Shown here piece after piece: positions 39,660-51,591 of a DNA stretch of 64,000 nucleotides (its first letter is position 1; the number at the start of each line of letters is the position of its first letter). The DNA is taken from NCBI GenBank assembly GCA_025232375.1, contig CP060419.1, positions 2,107,001-2,171,000 of the forward strand, in the 5' to 3' direction. The stretch is from Pseudoxanthomonas sp. NC8 (GTDB lineage Bacteria; Pseudomonadota; Gammaproteobacteria; Xanthomonadales; Xanthomonadaceae). The position numbers and the translations under genes were made by a program. The notes beneath the pieces were generated by a model. It ran no database searches. It saw only the letters and a program-made list of their open reading frames with translations, and was not told the origin of the DNA.

Positions 39660-40961
39660 ATGACTCCTCGCACGCCTTCGCACGATGACGCCCGCCTGCC
39701 CGGCAGGATGCTCGTCCTCGCCGGCATCCCTGTCGTCGGCGTTCAACCTGCGCACCGCGGTCACCTCGCTGACGCCACTGCTGGACGTGCTCGGCGCGCA
39801 GTTCGGCTTCGGTGCGACCGTGGCCGGCGTGCTGGGCATGGTGCCTACCGCCGCCTTCGCCATCGCCGGCGTCGGCACGCCGCGGCTGGCGCACCGGCTC
39901 GGCTGGAACGCACCGCAGTGCTGTCGATGGCGCTTGCCACCGCGGGCCTGCTGTGGCGCTCGCTGGCCGGCGGCACCGGCGGCCTGCTCGGCGGCTCGGC
40001 GCTGGCGCTGGCCGGCATGGGCATCGGCAACGTGATCCTGCCGCCGCTGGTGAAACGCTATTTCCCCGACCGGATCGGCCCGCTCAGCAGCCTGTACATC
40101 ACCGTGCTGCAGCTCGGCACGATCCTGCCTGCCCTGCTGGCCGTACCTGTCGCCGACGCGGCCGGCTGGCGCATCTCGATGGGCATGTGGACCTGGTCGC
40201 CGCGGTGGCGATCCTGCCGTGGCTGGGCGTGCTGCGGATCGAGCGCCACGCCGGCAGCGCGCTGGCGCAGGTCCATGACCGGGCCGTCGCCGCCGGCGAC
40301 GAAGCCCCCGAGCTGGCCGCGCCGCCGGCGCGCGGGCAGGTCTGGCGCACCAGCCTGGGCTGGGGCCTGGCGCTGATGTTCGGCACCACCTCGCTGGTCA
40401 CCTACTCGATGTTCACCTGGCTGCCGAAGCTGCTGGTCGAAGCCGGCGCCAGCCCCGCGTACGGCGGCTACATGCTGGCGCTGTATTCGGCGCTGGGCAT
40501 GGTCGGTGCGCTGACCATGCCGTCGCTGGCCACGCGCATGCGCAATCCTTTTCCGCTGGCCCTGCTCTGCGCGGCCTGCCACCTGTCGGCGTTCGCCGGC
40601 CTGCTGTGGGCGCCGATGGCCGCACCGCTGCTGTGGGCGACGCTACTCGGACTGGGGCCGAGCACTTTCCCGCTCACCCTGACCTGGTCAACCTGCGCAC
40701 CCGCAGCCCGGCCGGCTCGGCCGCGCTGTCGGGCTTCATGCAGGGCGTGGGCTACGGCCTGAGCTGCCTGGGTCCGCTGCTGTTCGGCTGGCTGCACGAG
40801 CGCAGCCATGGCTGGGGATGCCGTTCGCGTTCCTGGCGCTGTGCGTGGGCGTGATGCTGGCCGGCGCCTGGCTGGCATGCCGGCCGGGCATCCTCGAGGA
40901 CCGCTGGATGGCGCGGCGCCCTGGCGATCAGAACGCGACCACCGACTCCAGCATCAGGTAG
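39660..40961 (+). CDS. MFS transporter, CynX/NimT type
   Basis: About 425-430 residues, 12 hydrophobic helices. Family-like: [18 protein letters not shown] at the first helix, [20 protein letters not shown] (motif typical of the cyanate/nitroimidazole transporter group), [24 protein letters not shown], and [23 protein letters not shown]. Substrate unknown. Frame breaks near 39730, 39915, 40195, 40685 and 40815. The C-terminal end is uncertain: the frame after the last helix runs into the converging outer-membrane gene by about 33 bases. Start ATG 39660 is in the spacer after the tRNA terminator. Confidence 0.8.
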
Positions 40962-41869
40962 CGGTAGCTGTAGTTGCCTGTGCCGGTGCTGGTCACCACC
41001 GGCGTGTCGGTATAGCCCGCATTGACCCGCAGCGAGCTGCGGCGCCAGCGCGGCGACTCGTAGCCGAGCTCGAACATCCGCGCGCGCTTCCAGCCTTCGT
41101 CCGCCGAGCGTTGGCGGCCGAACCCGGCCACCGCGCGCCAGGCGTGGCCGCCGACCACCCGCCGCAACGCCAGCACGCCCAGCGCTTCGCCGTACCACTC
41201 GGGGAGTAGTAGCCGCCAAGGTACGGGTCGCTGTTGCGGTAGTAGCGCCCGCGCAGCTGCAGGCTGATGCCCTGGGCAGGCAGCACCGCATAGACGAGGT
41301 TGCCGCGCAGGTGGGTGCGCAGGTTGCCGTCGTCGAAATCCTGCAATCCCGCCAGCGCGGTGCCGCTGGCGCGCTCGCCGAACGGATGGTCGATCGCGGC
41401 GCCGACAAGGTTGTACACCTGCCCGCGCTTCACCCCAGCTTCGGTTTCCAGCAGCTCGCGCTCGAAGAAGATCTCGCGCCGGCGCGGCCCGTCGGTATTG
41501 AGGGTGGCACCGCCCAGCAAAGTATGGCCGTTGCTGCCCACGCGTCCCTGCCAGCGCCAGCTGTCGTCCCCGGCCGGGGCCGGGCCGAACAGTCCCGCCC
41601 CGCGCACGTAGGCGCGCTGCTCGTCATGCGACCAGCCGTCTCCGGAGAAGCGCACGCCCTGCACTTCCACGCCGACCCAGTGCTCGCGATCGAGCCGCCA
41701 CGCATCCCAACCCAGCGACAGCTTGCGCGTGTCGTTGCCGTCGGCGTCGGTGGACACCGTCGCCTCCGGGCGCACGGCCTGAGTAGGCGGCCTCGGCTTC
41801 CGCGGCGAAAGCCGGAATGGACAGGCATGCCAGCGCCAGTCCGCCCATCAACACGGTGCACTTCTTCAC
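40928..41869 (-). CDS. Outer-membrane beta-barrel protein (YaiO-like)
   Basis: About 313 residues. Signal peptide LMGGLALACLSIPAFA, then alternating strand-like segments rich in aromatic residues (for example LSLGWDAWRLDREHWVGVEV, LRGNLVYAVLPAQGISLQLR, RYYRNSDPYLGGYYSP) and a C-terminal strand ending in Phe ([10 protein letters not shown]), the usual barrel signature. The style fits the YaiO family, often coded with polysaccharide synthases. Frame breaks near 41775 and 41207. The GTG start at 41869 overlaps the stop of the glycosyltransferase gene (GTGA), so the two are coupled and probably work on the same exported polymer. Confidence 0.75.
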
Positions 41870-43286
41870 TTGGTACCCCAGGTCTTGCGCAGGCGCAGCA
41901 GTTCGGCGGCGTAGCCCATCACGCACACCGGTTGCAGCAGCATGGTGTAGCCGACGGTATAGAACAGGAACCCGCCGACATTGCGCCGCACCCTCAGCTC
42001 CCGGTTCTTGAACATCTGCGCCTGCACGCGAAAGATGATTCCGTTCCAGACCGCAGCCAGCGGCAACACCGCCAGCGTCATCACGCCGGCGATCCAGTAG
42101 TGGCCGAACAGGGCCAACATAAGGCCCGGCAGGAACGCCAGGGTATAGAATAAGGTCCAGCGGCAGGAACAGCAGGTTCCACCAGATGAACAGCGTCGAC
42201 ATGCGCGGCTTGAACAGCAGGCTCCAGTGCTGCGCGAACGCCTCCATCAAGCCTCGCGACCAGCGCTGGCGCTGGCGCGAGAACTGGCGGACGGTGGTCG
42301 GCACATTGGTGAACAGGCAGGCCTCCTCGCAGTAGCCGATGCGCGCACCGGTCTTGAGCAGCGCCCGGGACAGGACGATGTCCTCGCCCACGCATTCCGG
42401 CCAGCCGCCGACCTGCTTCAACGAATCGCGGGTGTACAGCGAGAACGCACCCTGCGCGACCAGCGTGCCGTGATACATGCTCTGCATGCGCTTGACCGCG
42501 GCGATCCCGTGGAAATAGTCCCACTCCTGGGCGCGGGTCAGCAGGTTCAGCCGCGAATTGCGCACCAGCACGCAGCCGGCCACCGCGATCGTGCCCGGCG
42601 GGTCGGACAGGAAGCGCTCGACCAGCAGTCGCAGTGCGTCGGTGCGCAGGTAGGAGTCGCCGTCGACCGTCACCACCAGCGGCTCGTGCGTGGCCGCGAG
42701 GCCCGCGTTGAGCGCGCGGGACTTGCCGCCGTTGCGCGCCATCGGCATCACCGCCATGCGCATGCCCGGCCGTGAAAGGTTCGCTGCCGCGTCGCGCGCC
42801 AGCTGCAGGCTGCCATCGGTCGAACCGTCGTCGATCACCAGCACCCGCACCTGCCCGGCATAGTCCTGCCGGCCCAGGCTCTGCAGCGTGTCGGCGATGT
42901 TGTCGCGCTCGTTGTAGCTGGCGACCAGCACGCACACGTCGGGGTAGTCGTGGACCTCGCGCCGCGACGGCCGCCGGTCGGCTAAGGATCGAGCCGACCA
43001 TGAAGGCATTCATGAAGCCGGGCACGTAGGCGATGAACGCGATCACGAACAGCGCCATCCAGAAGCCGATCACCGCGGACAGACCATCGAGCCACGGCAG
43101 CGACAGATAGACGCTCATTGCCGCCCAGGCCAACGAGCACAGCAGCACGAGCGCGAACTTCGCCGGAACCGGCAGGTACAGGCGCCGGCGTGGCTCTTGC
43201 CGGACTACCGGCGCGGGGCTGGATTCAGCGCGCGGCGCAACGCCGTCACCCGCACAGTGTGGGGCGGCGGACAGATCGTCATACAT
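41866..43286 (-). CDS. Processive family 2 glycosyltransferase (PgaC/HmsR-like)
   Basis: About 473 residues. Two N-terminal helices (FALVLLCSLAWAAMSVYL, AVIGFWMALFVIAFIAYVPG), a GT2 domain with VCVLVASYNERDNI, VIDDGSTDGS, TVDGDSYL, GEDIVLSRALL and the QRQRWSRG (QxxRW) motif of processive synthases, then C-terminal helices. It should polymerise and export a beta-linked glycan, such as poly-N-acetylglucosamine or a related exopolysaccharide; the sugar is not determinable. Frame breaks at 42982-42989 (CCTTAGCC on the minus strand for CCTGGCC) and near 42130-42160. Followed by the coupled outer-membrane barrel gene; no deacetylase gene is present. Confidence 0.85.
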
Positions 43287-43461
43287 CGAAAAACCGTGAT
43301 GGAAGTCCCTATTCAGGGATTTTATACAAAAATCGTGCCAAATGGGATGCGCGCATTGCCACGGGCTTCCACACGCGGCTGCGCACGGGGGTGACGCGAA
43401 GCGTCACCCACCGCCGCAAAGAGACTTCCGATGCCGTGGCCCGGCCCGCCGGAACAGCTGC

Positions 43462-44731
43462 TCAGGCGCGACCGAGCAGGTCCGGGTGCCGCACCTGGCC
43501 CGCGCCGCGGACCACGAAGCGCTCCACGGTCAGCGCTTCCAGCCCCATCGGGCCATAGGAATGCAGGCGCGTGGTCGAGATGCCGATCTCCGCGCCAGGC
43601 CCAGCTCGCCGCCATCGGAGAAGCGCGAGGAGGCGTTGACCATCACCACCGCCGAGCGCAGCGCGTTGACGAAACGCTCGGCGTGGGCAGGATCCTCGGT
43701 GACGATCACCTCGGTGTGGTCGGAGGCGTAGCGCTGCACGTGGGCAATCGCCTGCTCCGGGTCGTCGACCACGCGCACGGTAAGGACGAGGTCCAGGTAC
43801 TCGGCCGCGTAGTCGTCCTCGGTCGCCTCGCCCATCCCGGCGACCAGCGCCCGGCTGCGTGCATCGCCACGCAGCTCCACGCCACGCGCCTGCAACGCCT
43901 TGCCGGCGGCCGGCAGGAACGCCCCGGCCACGTCGGCATGCACCAGCAGCGTCTCCAGCGAGTTGCACGCCGCCGGCCGCGAGACCTTGCCGTCGACCAG
44001 CAGGTCCAGCGCCAGGTCGAGGTTGGCCGGCGCATCCACGTACTGGTGGCACACGCCCTTGTAGTGCTTGATCACCGGCACCCGCGCGTGCTCGGCGACG
44101 AACCGGATCAGGCCTTCGCCGCCACGCGGGATCACCAGGTCGACGATCTCGTTGAGCTGGATCAGCTCCATGATCGTCTCCCGGCGCAGGTCCTCCACCA
44201 GCGTCACCACCGCTTCGGGGAGGCCGGCTCGCGCAGCGCCCGCTTCAGCGAACCGGCGATCGCGGTGTTGGAATGGATCGCCTCCGAGCCGCCACGCAGG
44301 ATCACCGCGTTGCCCGCCTTCAGGCACAGCGCCGCGGCGTCGGCAGTCACGTTCGGGCGCGCCTCGTAGATCATCGCGATCACGCCCAGCGGCACCCGCA
44401 CGCGCTCGACGTGGATGCCGTTGGGACGGTCGTACGCGCGCGTCACCTGCCCGACCGGGTCGGGCAGTGCCGCCACTTCGCGCAGGGCGTCGGCCACGCC
44501 ACGCAGGCGCTTGGCGTCCAGCTTCAGGCGGTCGAGCATCGCGCTGCCGACGCCCTTGGCCGAAGCCGCCTCGAGGTCGCGCGCGTTGGCGGCGAGGATC
44601 ACGTCGGCATCATCCTCCAGCGCCTGCGCCATCGCCCGCAGCAGCGCGTCCTTGGCCGCCGTCGGCAGCTGGGCGATAGCCTGCGAAGCCTCGCGCGCCT
44701 GCACTGCTGCCTGGGTCTTGATGTCGGTCAT
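43462..44731 (-). CDS. proA: Gamma-glutamyl phosphate reductase
   Basis: Proline synthesis step two, NADPH-dependent, about 423 residues. Seen: [48 protein letters not shown], the catalytic Cys in [11 protein letters not shown] and the C-terminal [19 protein letters not shown]. Frame changes near 44218 and 43600. It is the last gene of the long arginine/proline cluster, 55 bases after proB. Start ATG 44731 matches family length. Confidence 0.95.
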
Positions 44732-44786
44732 GGTCGGGCCTGCGTGTCGGGGACGGGAAATCGGGGATGGCGGAGGCCGCGCGCGG

Positions 44787-45936
44787 CTACAGCAGCACCA
44801 GGTCGTCGCGGTGGATCACGTTGCCGCCGTAGTTGTAGCCGAGCACCGCCTCGATCTCGCGCGAATGGCGGCGCGCGATGCGGCGCACGTCGACCGCCGA
44901 GTACTGGCTGATCCCGCGCGCGATGCGGCGCTCGCCGCCGGCGTCGCGCAGCACCACCTCGACCATGTCGCCACGGCGGAAATCGCCCTCTGCGGCGACG
45001 ACGCCACCGGGCAGCAGCGAGGCACCCTTGTCGGCCAGCGCGCCCGCCGCGCCGGCGTCGACCAGGATCGCGCCCGGCTCAACCGGTGCGTGCTTGAGCC
45101 AGTACTTGCGCGCCGCGATGCGGCTGCGCGCGGCGCGGATGCGGGTGCCTTCCAGATGGTCGTGGACCAGGCCCCGCAGCACCTCGGCGCGACGTCCGTT
45201 GAACAGCACCGTGTCGATTCCGGCAGCACCGGCCTTGGCCGCCGCCTCCAGCTTGGTGCGCATGCCGCCCGTGCCGACATCACTGCCGCTGCCGCCGGCC
45301 ATCGCGAACACCTCGGCCGTGAGTTCGGCGACTTCGGGCACCAGCACTTTTGGGGATTGGTGCGCGGATTGGCATCGAACAGGCCATCGATGTCGGTGGC
45401 GATGAACAGCACGTCGGCATCGATCAGCGCAGCAACGATTGCCGCGAGGTTGTCGTTGTCGCCGAGTTTGAGCTCGTCCACCGAGACCGTGTCGTTCTCG
45501 TTGACCACCGGCAGGGCGCCAAGCCGCAGCAACTCGTTGAGCGTGGCGCGTGCGTTGAGATAGCGCCGGCGGTTGCGCAGGTCGTCGTGGGTCAGCAGCA
45601 CCTGCGCGACCGGCCGCTCGAAGAAGCGCTGCCACAGCGCGATCAGCTGCGCCTGGCCGAGCGCGGCCAGCGCCTTGGCGCGCGGCCATCGCCGCCCCTG
45701 CCTCGTCGACCTTCGGCAGGATGGCCCGTCCGGCTGCCACCGCACCGGAGGACACGATCACCACTTCGCGACCGGCCGCCTGGCTGGCCGAAACGAACTG
45801 GGCTAAGGCCCAGCGCGAAGCGCGGCGACAGCCCGCCGCCATCGGCGGCCAGCAGGCTGCTGCCAACCTTGAGTACCGCCCGCCGCCATGACGGCAGTGA
45901 TTGCACGGTCTGCGTTGCGGCGGGATCGGCGTTCAT
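44787..45936 (-). CDS. proB: Glutamate 5-kinase with PUA domain
   Basis: First step of proline synthesis, about 383 residues. Amino acid kinase domain: [70 protein letters not shown]-terminal PUA domain [18 protein letters not shown]. Frame changes at 45803-45808 (CCTTAG on the minus strand for CCTGG), near 45682 and near 45356. Start ATG 45936, four bases after the YciI gene stop, consistent with cotranscription. Confidence 0.95.
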
Positions 45937-45940
45937 GTGC

Positions 45941-46223
45941 TCAACCTGCGCTCCAGTCGCGCGTATTCCATTCGTGGACCGTGAGGTCGGAACTGCCGGC
46001 GGTTGCCAGCGGGTCGGTGGCGACGATCGCCTGCGCCTGCTCGAGGCTGGCGATGTTTTCCAGCACGTAGGCGCCGCCGCTGCGATCGGCAAAGCCACCG
46101 GTCATGGCCAGCTGGCCCCGTGCGCGCAGGTCGTCGAGAAACGCCAAGGTGCGGCGCCACCGCCGCCTCGTCGAAATCCGGGCGACGCAACGCCAGCACG
46201 AGGTAGCGGGTGGTGGTGCTCAC
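45941..46223 (-). CDS. YciI family protein
   Basis: About 94 residues. YCII domain pattern: [58 protein letters not shown] and [11 protein letters not shown]. YciI proteins are small ferredoxin-like enzymes or dehalogenase-like folds with a conserved His/Asp; the role here is unknown. One extra base at 46144-46149 (CCTTGG on the minus strand for CCTGG) shifts the frame. The GTG start overlaps the argH stop (GTGA). Confidence 0.85.
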
Positions 46224-47513
46224 AACGCCTTCCAGCGTGTACGCAATTCATCCAGGCGCAGGTCGGCGGCCGAGCCCGGCGAGACGCGCGCGGCCAGGCT
46301 GCCCTCGGGCGTGCGCCCCTGCCCGGCCGAATCGGCCGACGCGGCGGCGGCTTTGTAGGCCTCGCGGAACGGCACGCCGGCAACCGCGGCCTCGACCGCC
46401 ACGTCGGTGGCGTACATCCCCGAGTCGATCGCCGCGCGCAGCCGGTCTTCGCGCCACTCGAGGTTGGCCAGCAGCGCCGGCAACAGCTCCAGCGCGGTAA
46501 GGCCGCGGCCGAAGCCGTGGAAGATCGCGCCCTTGGACGCCTGCAGGTCGCGGTGGTAGCCAGACGGCAGCGACAGCAGCTGTTCGATCTCGGTGCGCGC
46601 GGCGGCCACGCTGGCGTGGGTGGCGCGCATCAGCTCGATCACGTCCGGGTTGCGCTTGTTGGGCATGATCGAGCTGCCGGTGGTGTACTGCGCTGGCAAG
46701 GCGACGAAGCCGAACTCGGCGCTGGTGAACAGCGACAGGTCCCAGGCGATGCGGCGCAGGTCCAGTGTGGCGCTGCCGAGTGCCTCCAGCGCGGCCATCT
46801 CGAACTTGCCGCGCGACAGCTGCGCATAGATCGGCGAGACCTGCATCCGTGCGAACTCCAGCGCGGCGGTGGTGTGTTCGCGATCCAGCTTGAGGTTGAC
46901 GCCATAGCCGGCGGCGGTGCCCAGCGGATTGGCGTCGACCAGCTTCAGCGTATCGGTCGCGCGCACCGCATCGTCGATGAACGCCTCGGCCCAGCCGGCC
47001 CACCACATGCCCGCCGAGGACACCACGGCGCGCTGGATATGGGTGTAGCCGGGCACCGGCAGCGAGGCTTCGGCCTGCGCGCGATCCAGTGCGACCCTGG
47101 CGATCTCGCGGGACAGCGTGGCCACGCGCGCCAGCTTCTCCTTCAGCCACAGGCGCGTGGCGACCAAGGATCTGGTCGTTGCGGCTGCGGCCGGTGTGGA
47201 TCTTGCGGCCGGCGTCACCGAGGCGCTGGGTCAGCCGCGCCTCGATCGCCGAATGGCCGTCCTCGTAGGACTCGTCCAGGACGAAGGCGCCGGAGCGGAA
47301 GTCGTCGGTAAGGATCGCCAGCTCGCGCATAAGGCCATCCAGCTCGTCCTGCGAGAGGATGCCGATACGCTGCAGCCCTTCGGCGTGGGCCCTGCTGGCG
47401 GCGATGTCGTGCAGGAAGAACTCGCGGTCCAGGATCACGTCGTCGCCGGCGAGAAAACGCTGGATCTGCGCATCCACCGCCACGCCGGGCTTCTGCCACA
47501 GCAGGTCAGCCAT
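46220..47513 (-). CDS. argH: Argininosuccinate lyase
   Basis: Last step of arginine synthesis, about 430 residues, fumarase/aspartase fold. Seen: [28 protein letters not shown] and the signature [12 protein letters not shown] with the catalytic Ser loop. One extra base at 47164-47169 (CCTTGG on the minus strand for CCTGG) shifts the frame after NDQI. The start ATG 47513 overlaps the argC end by eight bases. Confidence 0.95.
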
Positions 47514-48477
47514 TGTTCTTCTCCTCGACCGGGATGGCGGTGAGCTCGGGCAGCCCCAGCGCGATGTTGATGTTCTGCATGGCGCATGGGTGGCCGCGCC
47601 CTTGAGCAGGTTGTCGATCGTCGCCACCACCACCAGCCGCTTGCCGCCGGGTGCGACGGTGAAACCGCCGATCTCCACGCCATGCCTGCCGGCGATCCGG
47701 CTCACCCACGGCGCCTGCTCGACCACGTCCACCAGCGGCTCGCCGGCGTAGCGCTGCTCGTAACGCGCGCGCACCCAGTCGGCCTTCACCGGCTCGGTCA
47801 GCCACAGGTTGGCGGTCAGGGTGATGCCGCGGAAATGCGGGGCCACGTGCGGCATGAATTCCACCGGCACGCGCAGCTGCGCGGACACCTCGCGCTCGTG
47901 CATGTGGTCGGCCAGCGCGTACGGCATCAGGTTGTCGCGCAGCAGCTCGACGTTGTTCTTGTCCGACGGCGTGGTGCCGGCGCCGGAATAACCCGACACG
48001 CCGAAGCACTGCGGCGGACCGGTAAGGTACTCGAGCATCGGCCAGATCGCCAGCTGCATCGCGGTGGCATAGCAGCCGGGGTTGCTGATCCGCTTCTGGC
48101 CCGCATAGCGGCCACGGGTGATCTCCGGCAGGCCGTAGTACTAAGGCCGGATCGAAGCGATGGTCGGCCGACAGGTCGACCACCAGCGTCTGCGGCGCGG
48201 CCGCGTCGATGCCGGCCACGATCTCGGCCGACTTGCCGTTGGGCAGTGCCAGCACCACCACGTCGGCTCCCTTGGTCGCGACCTGCTCGTGGCCCAGGTT
48301 CTCGAACCGCAGCTCGCCGCGGTAGGCGTCGTTGTGGTCCGCGACGCGCTGGCCGTCGAGCTCGCGCGAGGACACGAAGGCCAGTTCCAGCCCCGGATGC
48401 GCGGCGACCAGCCGGATCAGCTCGGCGCCGGTGTGCCCGCGGGCGCCGACGATGCCGATGGTGTGCGTGTTGCTCAT
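47506..48477 (-). CDS. argC: N-acetyl-gamma-glutamyl-phosphate reductase
   Basis: About 322 residues. NADP fold [19 protein letters not shown], catalytic Cys in [33 protein letters not shown], and HEREVSAQL with the general-base His region. Frame breaks near 48142 and near 47583. It starts at ATG 48477, overlapping the stop of the acetyltransferase gene, and its end overlaps argH. Confidence 0.93.
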   Translation of the reverse strand: MSNTHTIGIVGARGHTGAELIRLVAAHPGLELAFVSSRELDGQRVADHNDAYRGELRFENLGHEQVATKGADVVVLALPNGKSAEIVAGIDAAAPQTLVVDLSADHRFDPALVLRPAGDHPWPLCGPEADQQPRLLCHRDAAGDLADARVPYRSAAVLRRVGLFRRRHHAVGQEQRRAAARQPDAVRAGRPHARARGVRAAARAGGIHAARGPAFPRHHPDRQPVADRAGEGRLGARALRAALRRRAAGGRGRAGAVGEPDRRQAWRGDRRFHRRTRRQAAGGGGDDRQPAQGRGHPCAMQNINIALGLPELTAIPVEEKNNG

Positions 48478-49085
48478 GGGTTTGCTTCCAGGCGGAACTG
48501 CAGGTGGCTGCGCACCGCCGGCCATTCCGAATCGATGATGGAGAACACGACGGTGTCGCGCAGCGTCCCGTCGGCGTGTCGCTTGCAGTTGCGCAGCACC
48601 CCGTCCTGGCGCGCACCGAGCCGCTCGATCGCCGCCCGCGAGGCATGGTTGAACCGGCTTGTCTCGAAATACACGCCCGCACAGCCGAGCACGTCGAAGG
48701 CGTGGCCCAGCAACATCAGCTTGCATTCGGTGTTGACGCCGCTGCGCTGCACCGCCGGCGCGTACCAGGTGTAGCCGATGGCAAGCCGCGGCACCTCGGG
48801 TTCGAGCCCGTAGAAACGCGTGCTGCCGACGATCGCGCCGGTGGCGTCGCGGACAACGAATGGCAGCACCTTTCCCTGCGCCTGCGCCTCGAGCACTGCC
48901 TCGACATAGGCGTCCATCGCTTCCGGCGCCGGCACATTGGTGTACCAGAGCCGATCCAGGCCGCTCCCCTCGACCACCACGCGCAGGGCATCGACATGGC
49001 TGGCCTGCAGCGGCTCGAGCACGGCGTGTCGACCCGCCAGCAGGGGGACCTCGCGCCATGCCGCCAGAGGCGTCGCGCCGGCCAT
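48474..49085 (-). CDS. GNAT acetyltransferase, RimJ/RimL type
   Basis: Intact, 203 residues. Seen: [40 protein letters not shown], the acetyl-CoA region [18 protein letters not shown], and [19 protein letters not shown], which matches RimJ/RimL-like N-acyltransferases acting on proteins or small molecules. ATG 49085 is chosen because it begins just past the upstream argA-argB stop; longer frames begin in Arg-rich shadow sequence. Lies within the arginine operon with overlaps on the argC side, so arginine-linked regulation is likely, though its substrate is unknown. Confidence 0.85.
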   Translation of the reverse strand: MAGATPLAAWREVPLLAGRHAVLEPLQASHVDALRVVVEGSGLDRLWYTNVPAPEAMDAYVEAVLEAQAQGKVLPFVVRDATGAIVGSTRFYGLEPEVPRLAIGYTWYAPAVQRSGVNTECKLMLLGHAFDVLGCAGVYFETSRFNHASRAAIERLGARQDGVLRNCKRHADGTLRDTVVFSIIDSEWPAVRSHLQFRLEANP

Positions 49086-49087
49086 GC

Positions 49088-50419
49088 TCAACCCCGCAGG
49101 GTCGGCTGGCGGGTGGCGCAATGGGCCACGCAGCGCTCGATCCGGTCGAAGCCACCGGCGCCGTCCAGCCCGTACCAGAACACCTTCCACTTCTCCTGCT
49201 TGATGCAGCCGTCGGACTCGGCGTAGTAGAAGATGTTGACCTGGTTGTTGTGCCGCGAGCGCCAGAACAGTTCCGGAGTCTCCTCGCGCATCACGTTCCA
49301 GACGGCACGGCCCAGGCCCTCGCCCTGCGCGTCATCGAGTACGGCGAACTTGTGTCCAGACGCCTTCGTCCGTGCCCAGCAGGATCACCGCGGCGCGATA
49401 GTTCTCGCTGACGTAGGCACGCAGCAGGACGGTGCGTTCGAAGTAGTCCGGCACCAGTTCACGACCGAAGCTCGATTCGATCAGCGCCTTCATCCGGCCC
49501 AGGTCCAGCTCCGACCACGTGGTCGCACGCAGCACCCTCTCGCCGCGCCGCACCAGCGTGCCCGATCCCTTGTGGGTGAACAGCTCCTTGGTAAGGTCCG
49601 CCGGGCGGGTGATCGACACCGAGGACGTCAGCGGCAGCCGGTCGAGCAGGCTCTTGATCTGCTCGATCTTGACCTTCATGCCGCCGTGGATCCACGGCTG
49701 CTCCATCAGGTGGTCGTACTCGGTGGACAGGTTGATCGAATCGATCACCTTGCCCTCGGCGTCGAGCAGGCCGCCGGTACCGGTGAGGAAGATGATCTTG
49801 TACGGCTGCAACACCTGCACCAGCTCATTGGCCGAGAAATCAGCGTTGACGTTGAGGATCTGGCCGCCCGCGGACTCGCCCAGGCTGGCGATCACCGGGA
49901 TCGAGCCGGCCTGCAGGCTGGCTTCGATCGGGGCCAGGTTCACCCCCTTCACCTCGCCGACCAGGCCGTAGGTATCGCGGTCCATGTATTCGGCCTCGAA
50001 CACGCCGCCGGTGATCGACGTGGCGCGCGCGCCCGCCTGCTGCAACGCCTCGATAAGGCGCAGGTTGGACGCCTGGAACACCTTGCGGACGATCGCCAGC
50101 GCCTCGGGCGTGGTCACGCGCAGGCCGTTGACCGTCTGCTTCTGGATGCCGGCGGCGGACAGCTCCTCGTCCAGCTGCGGACCGGCGCCGTGGACCACGA
50201 TCGGGGTCAGGCCCACTTCCTGAAGGAAGCCAGCGAGGAGGTCAGCGCATCCAGGTCGTCGCGCAACACCGCGCCGCCGACCTTGACCACGGCAAAGCGC
50301 GTGGCATCAAGCTGCGAGAAGCGCTTGAGGTACTGGCTGATTTCCTTCGCGCTGGCCATGCTCGAAAGCAGGCGCACGATGGTCTGGCGGGTCTGGATCT
50401 GGGTCGCGGGAACGTTCAC
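49088..50419 (-). CDS. argB: Fused N-acetylglutamate kinase/synthase (NAGS-K)
   Basis: About 443 residues with an amino acid kinase domain ([68 protein letters not shown]) followed by a C-terminal GNAT domain ([55 protein letters not shown]). This is the bifunctional form known from Xanthomonas and Maricaulis, catalysing both the acetylation of glutamate and its phosphorylation. Frame changes near 50218 and 49353. Start GTG 50419. Its presence explains the absence of a separate argA. Confidence 0.92.
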
Positions 50420-50470
50420 GTAGGTCGGGTCTGCAGGTAGGTGTAGCGGAAACCAGGGGGACGGCGCGTC

Positions 50471-51573
50471 TCAGCGGACGCCGTTGATGATCGTGTCGAC
50501 GGATTCCGCATAGCGCCGCAGCTGCTCCAGCGTCACGAATTCGTCGGCGGTGTGCGCCTGGGCGATGTCGCCCGGTCCGTAGACCATGGCGGTGTAGCCG
50601 CCGGCGGAGAACAGCGAGGCCTCGGTCCAGAAATCGACCGCATTGCCGATCGGCAGGCCCAGCGCGTCGGCGATGTCGCGCGCGGCGAGGCGGCGTTCTT
50701 CGGCACGGGCGACGTCTCCCGACGGCAAACTCGGCCCGCGGAAGGTTTCCTCGAAGTGCGCGGCGGCCGGCTCGGCGAAGGCGGAGAAGGTTGCCAGCAG
50801 TCCGTCGATGTCCATCGACGGCAGCGGACGGAAGCCGAAACGCAGTTCCGCCTCCGGCGCGATCATGTTGGCCTTGATCCCGCCCTCGATGCGGCCGATG
50901 TTGAAGCGCAGGCCGGTCAGTCCGCCGAAGCGCGCGTGCGCCAGCGACTGCACGTGGTCGAGGGCGCGATCGCCCCAGCGCACGGCCTGGTGCAGCGCGC
51001 TGGCAGCGGCATCCTGCTGGCCGGAGGCGTGGCCGGCACGGCCCTTGAACTTCATCAGCACCGAGGAGATGCCGCGATGCGCCAGCACCGCCTCGCCCAT
51101 GGTCGGCTCGGCGACGAGGATGGCTTCGTAGGGAACGCCACGGGGTAGGAACGCGGCGATGCAGCGCGGATCGTTGGCTTCCTCGTCGGAGGAAAACAGG
51201 AACGCGGCATCACCACCGCCGGCATTGGCCGCGGCGACCAGCGCGGCAGCCGCGCCCTTGATGTCGCACACGCCCAGGCCGACGACACGGTCGTCGAGCC
51301 GGCGCATCAGGTGCGGGTCGGCGCTCCAGTGCGGCGAATCGGGCACCGTGTCCAGGTGCACGTTGAACAGGTACTTCGGCGTGCCGCGCACCGCATACAG
51401 GCTGACCGCACCGGCGCCATGGTCGATCACCTGCACGTCGAAGCCGGGCAGCTGCGAGCGCAGGTAGCCGAAGATGCCGCCTTCGGCGGCGATGGCGCGC
51501 GGCGGATTGCGGGTGTCGAAGGACACCAGCTTTTCCATAAGTGCACGAGGGTGGATTCGAGCAGGTCGGTCAT
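50471..51573 (-). CDS. argE': N-acetyl-L-citrulline deacetylase (ArgE-like)
   Basis: M20 zinc amidohydrolase, about 366 residues. Metal and catalytic motifs: FNVHLDTVPDSPHW, LGVCDIKGAAAALV, FLFSSDEEANDP, LVAEPTMGEAV. In Xanthomonas the enzyme at this position deacetylates N-acetylcitrulline rather than N-acetylornithine; because an N-acetylornithine carbamoyltransferase is coded in the same operon, that specificity is inferred here. The start ATG 51573 gives MTDLLESTLVHLEKLVSFDT once a two-base insertion at 51535-51541 (CTTATGG on the minus strand for CCTGG) is removed. Confidence 0.9.
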
Positions 51574-51591
51574 CGGATCGGGAAAGCGCTG

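Noticed and set aside
45350-49226. Plus-strand frames of about 650 and 546 residues over proB, argH and argC
   Set aside because: Antisense shadows of well-recognised enzymes; no ribosome binding sites or motifs.
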